NCBI GenBank assembly: GCA_937883755.1
Contig: CAKZYA010000024.1
Location: forward strand, 62,001 to 126,000
Source of the DNA: an uncultured Flammeovirgaceae bacterium
Lineage (GTDB): Bacteria > Bacteroidota > Bacteroidia > Cytophagales > Cyclobacteriaceae
DNA: 64,000 nucleotides
Direction of reading: 5' to 3'
In this document: positions 35,200 to 43,973 of the stretch, piece after piece
How the letters are laid out: the number at the start of each line of letters is the position of its first letter
Position numbering within the stretch: position 1 is the stretch's first letter
Notes under the pieces: model-generated
Told to the model about the DNA's origin: nothing
Database searches by the model: none
What the model saw: only the letters and a program-made list of their open reading frames with translations
Program-made: the position numbers and the translations under genes

Positions 35200-36329
35200 A
35201 CGACAATAGGTGAGTCAAAGCAGGCTATTAGATAGTCGGTATAGCCCGTAGCGGCTAGTGCTTCGGTGGCTACTTCATCTCCCTGAATATTATCGTAACC
35301 TGCTTCAGCAAATGATACTTTCTGGTCGGCAATGATAATGGGCTTTCCCGACAATTTATAGATGCGCTGGCACAAAGCCGTATCCAGTACATTATCACTA
35401 GGCTGAAAGGAGATAACATCGCAATACTCCCCAGCAATTCGGATCAACTCGTCAGTCCATTCACGAGGTCGTCCGAAGACATCGCCCAGAAACATTAAGT
35501 TGGGAGCGTACTTCTGGTGGAGTTCGTACAAACTTTGGAGATACTGGCGATAGATAATACTGACAAATTCCGCATCATCTTTTAGCATCGTAAGATTATT
35601 GGCATCCGTATTTTCAAACGTGAGGGAGGAAAGCTTGCTAATAGTGCTGATATTTTCGCGGTATACCCGATTAAAGGTAGCAAGATCATGCTGGTACTTT
35701 TGGGTCAAAAATTCGTGATAGCGGAGGCGACCGGGAGCAGTAGGTGGAAGCTGTCGGTAAAAGCGCACCCAATTGAGTGTTTCGGTAGGGCGGTAGCGGG
35801 GTAAATCGGAGTACATTAGCCCAATTACGTTGGGGTCATCGTTGTAAACCGCTAGAGGCTGGATTTTCTGCTCAAAGAAAGCATAAGTACTGCTATCAAA
35901 AATATCGCGATAAACGGGTTCACCGTGATAACTGGCAAGTGACAGAATCTCGGTTTTTACGTAGTGTAGAATGTTGTGGTTATTATTGAGCGTATGCATC
36001 CGGTCGTAGCCAGAACTAGTAAAGCCCCAATCGGTCAGGTACCGATAGAGCACGGCATTCAACTCATCCTCTCCCAGTGTCTGTAACGTATCTATCTGCT
36101 GCTGAAGTTCGTGGATATTCAGGTGATTAAGACCCACCGGAAAAATAATAGAATCATTAGGAGCAGCTAGAAAGTAACGACCGTCTCGTTGAACAACCGT
36201 AAACGTAGTTTCCTTTTTCGGCGACTGAGCAACCGACGGAATGATTGATAGTAGGACTAAGACTGCCGTGATAATGAAAAGGGTTAATACTGTTTTATTC
36301 ATTATTTGACCTTCTATGCATTTCTTCAT
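35103..36329 (-). CDS. Glycosidase-like TIM-barrel protein, frameshifted near the 3' end
   Basis: As it stands the frame encodes 408 residues with a signal peptide (MNKTVLTLFIITAVLVLLSI; possible starts at 36329, overlapping the upstream stop by 4 bases, or 36302). It is a paralogue of the next gene: both have a WGF/WNF-x-SSGY segment, a GxxYSDLPRY/GYSLTDTPRY strand, Y-x-x-FL-x-x-Y, and GEYCDVISFQP/GKYFDVISIQP. The fold looks like a clan GH-A barrel related to agarase-type enzymes. A two-base duplication near 35196-35199 shifts the frame, so the natural C-terminus lies out of frame down to 35026. The predicted nucleophile strand (IIIADQKVSF) has no Glu. It may be a pseudogene or the site of a sequencing error. 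Confidence 0.68.
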   Translation of the reverse strand: MKKCIEGQIMNKTVLTLFIITAVLVLLSIIPSVAQSPKKETTFTVVQRDGRYFLAAPNDSIIFPVGLNHLNIHELQQQIDTLQTLGEDELNAVLYRYLTDWGFTSSGYDRMHTLNNNHNILHYVKTEILSLASYHGEPVYRDIFDSSTYAFFEQKIQPLAVYNDDPNVIGLMYSDLPRYRPTETLNWVRFYRQLPPTAPGRLRYHEFLTQKYQHDLATFNRVYRENISTISKLSSLTFENTDANNLTMLKDDAEFVSIIYRQYLQSLYELHQKYAPNLMFLGDVFGRPREWTDELIRIAGEYCDVISFQPSDNVLDTALCQRIYKLSGKPIIIADQKVSFAEAGYDNIQGDEVATEALAATGYTDYLIACFDSPIVVEDIIDVCLKANSALVGYSSRDCLISMAIRIP

Positions 36330-37615
36330 CGGTATAGTTGCTGGTACACAGCCTGATTAGTTTTGGCTACTTGTTCAGTGATGGTCGGGTACGGTTCTCC
36401 GTTCATATCGAGCAACCCTTGCTTTAGCAGTGTTCGCAGCGGGTCGTATCGGCTTTGGTACTGACACTTTAGATACCCCAGAATGTAGGGTTCACTAATT
36501 ACTTGCTTAACATATTGATCGTAGAAATCGGCCGCTCTCTTTTCGGAATGAAACTGATGCCATAAGGTGCGCGGATACTCTGGCGTATGAAATGATGCGC
36601 CGTGATCCATAATCATTACGGGTTTACCCGTTAGCTCGTACAAGCCCTTCCAGTAACTAGGATCAAACACCGATTCATCGGGGCCTTGTCCTACATCAGG
36701 GCCAGTAGTCGGACCGGGTTGAATGGATATGACATCAAAATATTTTCCGGCTAGTTTGAGAATCTCTTCGGGGTGGTCGTGTATTTTGAACTTCTCGCTT
36801 AGTAATAAAGCATCGGGGTCATATTGGTCAAAGTACTCACGGGTGAGCTGGTAGATTTTCTCGGCAATGATGGCTAAAAAAGCCTCGTCATCCTGCCGAA
36901 TTGCTGGGCGTACTAATTCCAGATTTGTAAAACTGTAGTTCAGCAGGTTATCAAACGAATTGACACTCTCCAGGCGGTAGGCGGTTTTAAACTTATTAAA
37001 ATCTTCGTTGTACCGTTCCTTCAAAAAGGCTACGTAACGCTTCTTTCCGGCGGTTTCGGCGGGTAATTTTCGAATGGCTGATACCCAATCATTTCCGCGC
37101 CGGGCTCGGACAATATCCAAGTCGTAGCGGGGGGTATCCGTCAGCGAGTAGCCAATCACGCGAGTATTGTCTTTGCCTATCGCACACTTCTCCCGGATAA
37201 TTCGCGCGGCTCGTTGGGCAAATGCTTCACCAAATACATCGGCAAACCCAAATCGGTCGGCAGGTAGCCAGTGGGGCGCATCGTGGATACGAACACTGAT
37301 GAATCCGGGAAACTCCTTAATGATTGGAATGGGTGCACCGTAACCGCTGGAGTTGAAATTCCACTCGGCTAGATTGGTTAGTGTCTGTTGCTTTTCGTCT
37401 TCGCTGCTAGCCTCAATATGGTTGATCCCTAATACGTACATAGCATTGCCCGCCGGAGTAACGAACCACTTGCGACCGTCAATATTTTCGGTATGCCACT
37501 GCCCGGTTTTGGTTCCTTTTATCTTGGTGTAGCCCCCGTATTCATCCAGTGACTGGGCAAACGACGGGTCGTTACTTATCAGATAGAAACAAAGTAAGTG
37601 AAGTAATTTTTTCAT
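36326..37615 (-). CDS. Secreted glycosidase-like TIM-barrel protein (agarase-related)
   Basis: A 429-residue protein with a signal peptide (MKKLLHLLCFYLISNDPSFA). The N-terminal GRKWFVTPAGNAMYVLGINHIE and the WNFNSSGYGAP segment resemble agarase-type GH-A enzymes ('fvtPeGnaf.slGvnhi'). Later motifs are RVIGYSLTDTPRYDLD, PAETAGKKRYVAFLKERYNEDF, LLLSEKFKIHD, YFDVISIQPGPTTG and KPVMIMDHGASF. Where retaining glycosidases of this type place catalytic Glu residues, Asp or Lys-flanked residues are seen (TDTP, IMDHG), so activity is uncertain. The C-terminus LLKQGLLDMNGEPYP is intact here. It precedes and overlaps the frameshifted paralogue. Confidence 0.7.
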   Translation of the reverse strand: MKKLLHLLCFYLISNDPSFAQSLDEYGGYTKIKGTKTGQWHTENIDGRKWFVTPAGNAMYVLGINHIEASSEDEKQQTLTNLAEWNFNSSGYGAPIPIIKEFPGFISVRIHDAPHWLPADRFGFADVFGEAFAQRAARIIREKCAIGKDNTRVIGYSLTDTPRYDLDIVRARRGNDWVSAIRKLPAETAGKKRYVAFLKERYNEDFNKFKTAYRLESVNSFDNLLNYSFTNLELVRPAIRQDDEAFLAIIAEKIYQLTREYFDQYDPDALLLSEKFKIHDHPEEILKLAGKYFDVISIQPGPTTGPDVGQGPDESVFDPSYWKGLYELTGKPVMIMDHGASFHTPEYPRTLWHQFHSEKRAADFYDQYVKQVISEPYILGYLKCQYQSRYDPLRTLLKQGLLDMNGEPYPTITEQVAKTNQAVYQQLYR

Positions 37616-37694
37616 GAAAGAATTTATTGAACATGTATCACGAGTTATGTGGAAAAAACTACGAAAAGATTTAACGGTAGGTTTATGACTAGCC

Positions 37695-38831
37695 TTATCG
37701 TCCTAGCTTTTGGTGGGCTCGAGTAAAATGTCCTTCGGCAATAGCAGCTCCAATAGAAAGCTCGCCCGCTAGGGCCACTGCCGTCATGATCACCGCTAGT
37801 TTGTTGGCTTTTCCGGTTCCGTAGCAGTCCATCATTTCCAGGCATTCCCGCTGAGTGGGTAATCCAGTGCCACCTCCCACGCTACCAATAATCAGGTTGG
37901 GTAAGGTTAGCGAAGCGTACAGCTCACCCTGCGCGGTTACTTCCGCCCGGTTGAAACCAGCCGCAGCTTCAGAGATACAAGCTACATCTTGTCCGGTGGC
38001 TAGAAAAATAGCAGCTAAGCCATTTGCAATATGACCTTGGTTTCCGGCACTACCTGTTTTTATTTGCGACATGGTAGAGCTTTGCCAAAAGTTCACCAAC
38101 CGTTGGGGTGTGGTTTTCAAGATGGTATTTACTATCTTTTTTGGAATAGTGACTTCGGCAATCACCCGTTTGCCCCGGGTGCGACCTAGCGATCGGATTC
38201 CGGCTTTTTTATCGCCTGAAGCGTTACCCTCAATGTAGATAGCCTGAGGTGAATGTGGAGTATAATCACGGATAAAATCGCATACCTTTTGGCTACATAA
38301 TGTAACCATATTTTGTCCGCTAGCATCTCCCGTCTGGTATTCTAGGCATACGATTACTTCGTTACCTTCTAGTATAGTGCGAATATTTTTTAGAATAGCA
38401 TAGCGGCTACTGCTTTCAGCAACTAACTTTATAGTATCCTGCTGACTATCAATCCACTGAGTAAATAAAAAGCCCTCTTGAGCATTGTGAAACTTAAAAA
38501 GCGGGCAACGCTGAACCGTTTCCTCAATTACTTTAGCCCAAAATCCGCCGCTTTTTCGTCCTGCTCGTAAGCCCCGGTTGTAGGATGCCACTAATGCTCC
38601 TTCCGTGGTCGCCATCGGAATACGGAAGTTTCCATTCGCATGATCGCCCCGAATGCATAGTGGCCCCGCCAGGCCAACGGGGAGCATGCACAGTCCGGCA
38701 AAATTCTCAATATGCCCCTGGAAAGTCTTTTGGTTTAGTTGACCATTGAGTATAGTCAGGTACGATATTTTTTCATTGTCATTAGATGACTCTGGCAGTG
38801 AGGTAAGTGAAGGCTCTATTCCTTGGTTCAT
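37695..38831 (-). CDS. Hydroxymethylglutaryl-CoA reductase
   Basis: A 378-residue enzyme that reduces HMG-CoA to mevalonate. Motifs: the N-terminal GLCMLPVGLAGPLCIRG, the catalytic Glu in MATTEGALVASYNRG, GDASGQNMVT (NAD(P)H-binding), the catalytic Lys region EGNASGDKKAG, the Asp in ATGQDVACI and the C-terminal GHFTRAHQK carrying the His. The spacing and ENFAGLCM-to-TTEGA layout fit the class I-like type rather than the class II degradative type. Its presence suggests a mevalonate route to isoprenoids, but no other mevalonate gene is in the window. It is divergent from the DAHP synthase gene. Confidence 0.92.
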   Translation of the reverse strand: MNQGIEPSLTSLPESSNDNEKISYLTILNGQLNQKTFQGHIENFAGLCMLPVGLAGPLCIRGDHANGNFRIPMATTEGALVASYNRGLRAGRKSGGFWAKVIEETVQRCPLFKFHNAQEGFLFTQWIDSQQDTIKLVAESSSRYAILKNIRTILEGNEVIVCLEYQTGDASGQNMVTLCSQKVCDFIRDYTPHSPQAIYIEGNASGDKKAGIRSLGRTRGKRVIAEVTIPKKIVNTILKTTPQRLVNFWQSSTMSQIKTGSAGNQGHIANGLAAIFLATGQDVACISEAAAGFNRAEVTAQGELYASLTLPNLIIGSVGGGTGLPTQRECLEMMDCYGTGKANKLAVIMTAVALAGELSIGAAIAEGHFTRAHQKLGR

Positions 38832-38946
38832 GGTATTTTTATTCGGGGAAGATCAATCCTAGTAAATACTTAGTTACTGCACTGATTGTTTATTGATATC
38901 CCTATCTTGCGACTTTGTTTACTATAGCCTTTATTCCTACTGCACT

Positions 38947-39945
38947 ATGATTATCCATTTAAAAGAAACGGTTAGCGCTGAATTAGCAGCTCAACTAGCT
39001 GAACAGGCGCAAGCTCAATATTTTATTCGAGAAGGACAAGCGGTGTTGATTACTTCGTCCAGTGTCAAAGAAGTGCCCAGTTTTTTGCAAGAATATGCTG
39101 CTGATCACTTTGTAATGGCTTCGGATATTCAACTGGCGAGCCGAACGTATCAGTCAGCTACTCGCGAAGTTACCATAAACCAAGCGAAGGTCGGCGGTAG
39201 CACGAATCATACTTTAATGATTACCGGACCCTGCTCTATAGAATCGTGGGAGCAGATTGTTACCTGCGCCGATATGCTGAAAGAATTGGGTATTACTACG
39301 TTACGTGCTGGCTGTTTTAAACCTCGTACTTCTCCCTATTCCTTTCAAGGCTTAGGTATGGAGGGGCTAAAGATGCTAGCCCAAATCCGGGAAGAGTACG
39401 GCTTTAACATTATTACCGAAGTGCGGGATGCTACCCACGTAGAGGCAGTCATTGAGTACGCCGATATTGTGCAGATTGGAGCCAAAGCAATGTATGACCA
39501 CGGCATTCTCCGTACCTGCGGAGAAGCTCGCAAACCCGTACTTCTGAAGCGTCACTTTGGGGCAACACTTCAAGAGTTGGTACAAGCCGCCGAGTTTGTA
39601 CTATCCGGTGGTAACGAACAAGTAATGCTCTGCGAACGAGGCATTCGTACTTTTGAGACTAAAACCAGGTTTACGCTGGATTTATGCGGAGTATCCTACC
39701 TGAAAGAACATATTAACCTTCCCATAATCTTAGATACTAGCCATGCCATGGGCTACGCCTACGGAGTCCCCGATCTCACCCGCGCTTGCGTAGCGATGGG
39801 AGTAGATGGCTTGCTCATCGAGTCACACCCCAATCCCAAAGTAGCCAAATCCGATGCTGCTCAGCAGTTGAACTTAGACGAGTTTCGGGATTTATACCGA
39901 AGTGTTCAGTCAGTAGCTGAGGTCGTTGGACGGAAGGTAGTTTAG
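38947..39945 (+). CDS. aroF: 3-deoxy-7-phosphoheptulonate (DAHP) synthase
   Basis: About 332 residues from the ATG at 38947 (MIIHLKETVSAE); the earlier in-frame ATG would add an implausible hydrophobic tail. An N-terminal ferredoxin-like regulatory domain (1-75) precedes the barrel, which marks this as the type I-beta (AroF/AroA-beta) form. Active-site motifs are MITGPCSIES, LRAGCFKPRTSPYSFQG, ITEVRDATHVE, IGAKAMYDH, LLKRHFGATLQE, LCERGIRTFE, PIILDTSHAMG and LIESHPNPKVAKSDA. It catalyses the first step of the shikimate pathway from PEP and erythrose 4-phosphate. The N-terminal domain is the likely feedback site. Confidence 0.93.
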   Translation: MIIHLKETVSAELAAQLAEQAQAQYFIREGQAVLITSSSVKEVPSFLQEYAADHFVMASDIQLASRTYQSATREVTINQAKVGGSTNHTLMITGPCSIESWEQIVTCADMLKELGITTLRAGCFKPRTSPYSFQGLGMEGLKMLAQIREEYGFNIITEVRDATHVEAVIEYADIVQIGAKAMYDHGILRTCGEARKPVLLKRHFGATLQELVQAAEFVLSGGNEQVMLCERGIRTFETKTRFTLDLCGVSYLKEHINLPIILDTSHAMGYAYGVPDLTRACVAMGVDGLLIESHPNPKVAKSDAAQQLNLDEFRDLYRSVQSVAEVVGRKVV

Positions 39946-40120
39946 CCCAAAATGAGCCTTAGACTACAGTAAAGTATTCCCCGATTTTTCATTTTGCTTG
40001 CAGTCTAGAGGGAACTTTTACTTATTTAGCGTAATTTGGGAGGAAGCAGTAATCAAGGCGTATTATACCGCTTTTCATAACTATGTCGCTAAAGATATTA
40101 TTCTTGTATTTTTTTGCCTC

Positions 40121-40267
40121 TTATCTTGGTGGAAGTGTCATTTTACTTTTTTTAGGCGCATAATCGTGATTTGGTTCTACCAGATCGCTTTCACAACTAG
40201 CTAGAATCATTAGCGGAATAGATGCTGCCATAATAATTCGTCCTAAGGTTTTAGCAATACTTTTCAT
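40121..40267 (-). CDS. Small 48-residue lipoprotein
   Basis: A short gene below common length cut-offs. The 48-residue product starts MKSIAKTLGR, has a hydrophobic core IIMAASIPLMI and a good lipobox LASC (Cys25), then a charged 23-residue mature tail that includes ESDLVEPNHDYAPKKSK and ends PPR. The n-region/h-region/lipobox order is exactly that of a Bacteroidota lipoprotein, and the stop follows directly. Upstream on the same strand is a TACATTTG -7 box flanked by two copies of a palindrome. The function is unknown; I know no family. No overlapping gene on the other strand is credible. Confidence 0.72.
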   Translation of the reverse strand: MKSIAKTLGRIIMAASIPLMILASCESDLVEPNHDYAPKKSKMTLPPR

Positions 40268-40304
40268 AGCTCAGATATTTAAAAGGTTAAAATTTGTAGA
40301 AAAC

Positions 40305-40318
40305 CTTACGTATGTAAG
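40305..40318 (-). promoter_or_regulatory. Palindromic site R1, downstream of the lipoprotein promoter
   Basis: CTTACGTATGTAAG (5-bp arms CTTAC/GTAAG, 4-bp spacer). It lies in the leader of the small lipoprotein gene. An almost identical copy is at 40378-40390. Confidence 0.6.
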
Positions 40319-40327
40319 AATATGTAA

Positions 40328-40335
40328 CAAATGTA
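40328..40335 (-). promoter_or_regulatory. Candidate -7 promoter box of the small lipoprotein gene
   Basis: On the minus strand TACATTTG matches TAnnTTTG, 60 bases ahead of the ATG. It lies between palindromic sites R1 and R2. Confidence 0.5.
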
Positions 40336-40377
40336 TTTTGAATTTTTCAATAAATTAATCTGAGAGTTACTGAAACA

Positions 40378-40390
40378 TTACGTATGTAAG
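40378..40390 (-). promoter_or_regulatory. Palindromic site R2, upstream of the lipoprotein promoter
   Basis: TTACGTATGTAAG, identical to 13 of the 14 bases of site R1. Centre-to-centre spacing to R1 is about 72 bases, close to seven helical turns, with the -7 box between them, which fits repression by looping. Confidence 0.55.
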
Positions 40391-40515
40391 AGGAGGGCTG
40401 TTATTACAAGTAGAAAACGAGCAGTAAAATACATACAGCATTTTGCTTTGTTATCAGCTTATAAAAACGGGCAGCGATTTTTTACTGAAAAGCTAAAAAA
40501 AATATAAACAAAGTG

Positions 40516-40523
40516 TAAATTTG
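40516..40523 (+). promoter_or_regulatory. Candidate -7 promoter box of the 40607 gene
   Basis: TAAATTTG matches TAnnTTTG and would give a leader of about 78 bases. No clear -33 box is visible. Confidence 0.4.
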
Positions 40524-40606
40524 CTTTTAGCCTGCTTCATACTTATTATTACTAAACTAGTATATTATTCAATTAAAGCTATGTCGCAACTTTACTTAGA
40601 GGTTAT

Positions 40607-41236
40607 ATGGAGGTAATTAATAAGCCAACAGTAAGTCCACTATTTAAAAGCTTTTCCTTTTTCCAGGCCGATAAACGAAAGTGGACTTGCTTAGCTTTAG
40701 TACTATTGATACCCCTTCTATATAATAGTTGGCGGTTTTTTCCCTCTGATTGGGAAATTAACCATTATGGTGAGTTTGCTATCTTTTGGTGGAATTTTTC
40801 AATTAATTTTATCTCGCTCCTCGTTGTAGTTGTTTGGTCGTTGACGATACCTCGTAAAGACTATATGATGAAACTCATTCTGTCAACTCTAACAATCTAC
40901 GGAATTTACATGACTTATATGACACTTCCTTTGGGTGAGGATGTACCTTTGTATGTAGATGTTATTGCTATTGCAGGAACATATGTAATTCTTTACAGTG
41001 GTATTCAATTTGTTCAAAGAAACTATCTAGAAAAAAATCCGAGTTATCACTCTATGCATATCGGTCTATTGCATGATCTTAATCATCACCGTTTCATGGG
41101 CGCGGTATGCCGAATTGAGGGTATGATTGATATGTCGGATATGGATGAGTCGTACCGTGAAGTATGTAAAAAAGAAATTGAAGAGCTTAAGGAAACTTTC
41201 GCCTATATAACTGAGAAGTACGAAAGCCTCCACTGA
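40607..41236 (+). CDS. Membrane protein ending in an orphan histidine-kinase-like DHp helix
   Basis: A 209-residue protein with about four membrane helices (roughly 25-43, 55-80, 88-105 and 115-137). The cytoplasmic C-terminus (145-209) reads HSMHIGLLHDLNHHRFMGAVCRIEGMIDM followed by an acidic helical segment. The stretch LLHDLNHHRFMGA resembles the H-box of histidine-kinase dimerisation domains, with His followed by Asp, but no ATPase domain follows; the stop codon abuts the stop of glnS. It could be a phosphotransfer-type or dominant-negative partner, or a kinase fragment. This is inference from the motif. No relative with a known role comes to mind. Confidence 0.55.
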   Translation: MEVINKPTVSPLFKSFSFFQADKRKWTCLALVLLIPLLYNSWRFFPSDWEINHYGEFAIFWWNFSINFISLLVVVVWSLTIPRKDYMMKLILSTLTIYGIYMTYMTLPLGEDVPLYVDVIAIAGTYVILYSGIQFVQRNYLEKNPSYHSMHIGLLHDLNHHRFMGAVCRIEGMIDMSDMDESYREVCKKEIEELKETFAYITEKYESLH

Positions 41237-42970
41237 TCACTTTTTACTCTTTTTCGCCCAACTATCTCGCAAAGTCACTGTCTGGTTAAATACTAACCTG
41301 TCGTTACTAGAATCAGGGTCAACGCAGAAATATCCCTTTCGCATAAACTGAAACCGTTCAAAAGGTTGAGCAGCTTTCAAGTTAGGTTCTACCTGCACTT
41401 CATTTAATGTTACTAATGAATCAGGATTAATGAACTGCTTGTAATCAATGGGCTCACCCTGATCGTCTTTGTGGTCAGTAGGTTCGGGATCAGAGAAAAG
41501 GCGGTCGTACAAGCGAACCTCAGCCGTTACAGCGTGAGGAACTGATACCCAATGAATAGTTCCCTTTACTTTTTTGCCGCTGGTGTCTTCTCCACTTTTA
41601 GTATCAGGAAAATACGTGGCGTAAATAGTTGTAATCTCTCCGGTCGTATCATCCTTGTCAAACGAATCACAATGAATGATATAAGCACCCTTTAAACGAA
41701 CTTCTCGTCCAGGACCCAGGCGGAAAAACTTCTTGGGCGGATCTTCCATAAAATCGTCCCGTTCAATGTAAAGTTCTTGGCTAAAGGGTACGATTCGGCT
41801 TCCTCCATTCTCATCCTCCGGGTTATTCTCTACTGATAAATCTTCAGTTTCCCCTTCGGGATAATTGGTAATGACTAGTTTTACTGGGTTAAGTACCGCC
41901 ATCACCCGAGGGGCAGTTTTATTCAAATCTTCCCGGATGCAGAATTCTAGTAGACTAAAATCAATTACATTGTCCCGCTTGGCCACTCCCACCCGCTCGG
42001 CAAAATTGCGTAAACTAGCGGGCGTATACCCTCTTCGTCGCAAACCTTGGATAGTAGGCATTCGCGGATCATCCCAGCCGTTGACATGACCTTCGTTGAC
42101 TAACTCCAGTAGCTTTCGCTTACTCATTATCGTATAGTTCACATTGAGACGGGCAAATTCAATCTGACGGGGCTGAGGGGTTACCATACCCTGATCAAAT
42201 TCGCCAATCTGCTCCACAAACCAGTCGTAGAGGGGGCGGTGTACTTCAAATTCCAGTGTACATACCGAGTGCGTGATGTTTTCAATGGCATCGCTTTGCC
42301 CGTGTGCCCAGTCGTAGGTGGGGTAAATATGCCACTTGTCGCCAGTACGGTGGTGGTGACGGTGCAGAATGCGGTACATAATTGGGTCGCGCAAGTGCAT
42401 ATTGGGCGATGCCATGTTCACCTTCGCCCGCAGTACCCGCGAGCCTTCTGGAAACTCTCCGGCCTTCATTCGCTCAAATAAATCCAGGTTCTCCTCGGTA
42501 GTACGATTTCGATAAGTACTTTCCTCGCCCGGTTGGGTAGGTACACCCCGCATTCGCCGAATTTCATCTACCGGAGTATCATCTACGTAGGCTTTGCCGC
42601 GTTTAATCAGTTCTGTGGCTAACTCATACAGCTTGTCAAAATAATCGGAGGCGTAGTGTTCTTCTCCTTCCCACGCGAAACCTAACCAACGAACATCTTC
42701 TTTGATAGCGTCTACGTAAGAAGTGTCTTCAGTAACGGGATTGGTATCGTCAAAACGTAAATTGGTTTTTCCGCCGTATTTTTGGGCTAACCCAAAGTTG
42801 AGACAGATGGATTTGGCATGACCTAAGTGGAGAAAACCATTAGGCTCGGGCGGAAAGCGAGTGTAAACTACACCACCGTTTTTGCCATTTTCTAGGTCTT
42901 CTTCAATAATTTGCTCTATGAAATTAAGCGATGTATTTTCTTCAGCGTTGTGCATAGTGTGTCCAAACAT
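41237..42970 (-). CDS. glnS: Glutaminyl-tRNA synthetase
   Basis: A 577-residue class I aminoacyl-tRNA synthetase (572 if started at the internal Met at 42955, which is equally plausible). It has the HIGH motif ([11 protein letters not shown]), [16 protein letters not shown], the tRNA- and Gln-binding region [21 protein letters not shown], and the KMSKS counterpart IMSKRKL. The C-terminal anticodon-binding beta-barrels contain [13 protein letters not shown] and ends with [19 protein letters not shown]. It is GlnRS rather than GluRS because of the DDTNP and [11 protein letters not shown] blocks. Its stop codon touches that of the convergent membrane-protein gene. Confidence 0.95.
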   Translation of the reverse strand: MFGHTMHNAEENTSLNFIEQIIEEDLENGKNGGVVYTRFPPEPNGFLHLGHAKSICLNFGLAQKYGGKTNLRFDDTNPVTEDTSYVDAIKEDVRWLGFAWEGEEHYASDYFDKLYELATELIKRGKAYVDDTPVDEIRRMRGVPTQPGEESTYRNRTTEENLDLFERMKAGEFPEGSRVLRAKVNMASPNMHLRDPIMYRILHRHHHRTGDKWHIYPTYDWAHGQSDAIENITHSVCTLEFEVHRPLYDWFVEQIGEFDQGMVTPQPRQIEFARLNVNYTIMSKRKLLELVNEGHVNGWDDPRMPTIQGLRRRGYTPASLRNFAERVGVAKRDNVIDFSLLEFCIREDLNKTAPRVMAVLNPVKLVITNYPEGETEDLSVENNPEDENGGSRIVPFSQELYIERDDFMEDPPKKFFRLGPGREVRLKGAYIIHCDSFDKDDTTGEITTIYATYFPDTKSGEDTSGKKVKGTIHWVSVPHAVTAEVRLYDRLFSDPEPTDHKDDQGEPIDYKQFINPDSLVTLNEVQVEPNLKAAQPFERFQFMRKGYFCVDPDSSNDRLVFNQTVTLRDSWAKKSKK

Positions 42971-43478
42971 TCAAATATTCGGCGAAATTAGATAAAGCCG
43001 ACGTATTTATCTACTTTTTAAGATGATTCTAGGATCTCAAGCACACACTCTATTCACTCATGGTCAGGTTGAGTTTGTTAGCTATAATCTTACGATTTAC
43101 TCGCTAAATCTACTAACTGAAAAATCTCAAGCGCAATGATTTACTACAGTATATAGCCTAAAATCTTTCTATAGAGCCTCTATAATCAAGCTAAAATATC
43201 ATGTAATATTTTTAAGATAATACGAGAAAATAAATTGTAATTTTTGCTTTTTTGACCAAAAAGGTACATGGTACTAACTAGAGTAGGCTCCAGAATAGTT
43301 AGAAATTTGACTGCTGAAAGAGCTAATTATTGTCTAAATACAGTAAAAATGCTCTTTGTCCACTACTTAGTAAGTAAACTTGAGGAGCAAAACCTATTAA
43401 ATTTTTCACCTATGCCAAAATACGTAAGAAAAATTAATTTTTCGTAGAAAAAATAGATCAAACAGGATATTTATAGAT
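42971..43478. other. AT-rich intergenic region
   Basis: About 500 bases between two minus-strand genes. It contains long A/T runs and a small palindrome TATAGAG-C-CTCTATA (43170-43184), which is too tight to form a good RNA hairpin. I see no gene or RNA I can support. Confidence 0.4.
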
Positions 43479-43859
43479 CTAATTGGCAGAAGAATAAGCG
43501 GAGGATAATAAAATCTCAATGGAAATGTAGCGCAGAGCCGCTTCGTGCGTAGCTTCCAGTACAACTGGAGGAGCTACTCCAGCATCAAAAGATTCTTTCC
43601 AGCGCAGGGCACAGAGGCACCATCGGTCACCATTTTTTAATCCTGGAAAATTATAAGCGGGTATTGGAGTGCTCAAATCATTGCCCCGTTGCTTGGTAAA
43701 CTGAAGAAACTCGTCAGTCATGACAGCACAAACAACATGACGGCCACTATCTTCGGAGCCGGTCTCGCAGCAGCCAGTTCGGTAGAATCCAGTTTTAGGT
43801 GATTCACTACAAGATTGAAGTGGTTCACCTAGTACGTTTTTTGCCTTGCTTTCACTCAT
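43479..43859 (-). CDS. DUF2237 family protein
   Basis: A 126-residue Cys-containing soluble protein. The DUF2237 pattern is clear: AKNVLGEPLQSCSESPKTGFYRTGCCETGSEDSGRHVVCAVMTDEFLQFTKQRGNDLSTPIPAYNFPGLKNGDRWCLCALRW, where the DWF/RWCLCA block and the Cys-Cys pair are diagnostic, followed by PPVVLEATHEAAL. Function is unknown. Length is normal for the family. It is divergently arranged with lepA, sharing a short regulatory region. Confidence 0.88.
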   Translation of the reverse strand: MSESKAKNVLGEPLQSCSESPKTGFYRTGCCETGSEDSGRHVVCAVMTDEFLQFTKQRGNDLSTPIPAYNFPGLKNGDRWCLCALRWKESFDAGVAPPVVLEATHEAALRYISIEILLSSAYSSAN

Positions 43860-43945
43860 ACACTATTTCCAACCTAGTGCGTAATCGAATAGTTTAGATA
43901 GTCATGTGAAAGTTTCATTTTCTGGTTAAACTAAATACGTGACCC

Positions 43946-43963
43946 TTGGTGTTACTACACCAA
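43946..43963. promoter_or_regulatory. Palindrome between DUF2237 and lepA genes
   Basis: TTGGTGT-TACT-ACACCAA, perfect 7-bp arms with a 4-bp spacer, 11 bases before the lepA -7 box and upstream of both divergent genes. It may be an operator or, in lepA transcripts that start earlier, a hairpin. Confidence 0.45.
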
Positions 43964-43973
43964 CTATTATTGC

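Noticed and set aside
39998-40204. 68-codon plus-strand open frame after the DAHP synthase gene
   Set aside because: It is antisense to the small lipoprotein gene at 40121-40267, which has a much better protein signature.
43170-43184. Palindrome TATAGAG-C-CTCTATA
   Set aside because: The one-base spacer prevents a stable RNA hairpin, there is no nearby promoter, and an AT-rich palindrome of this size is expected by chance.
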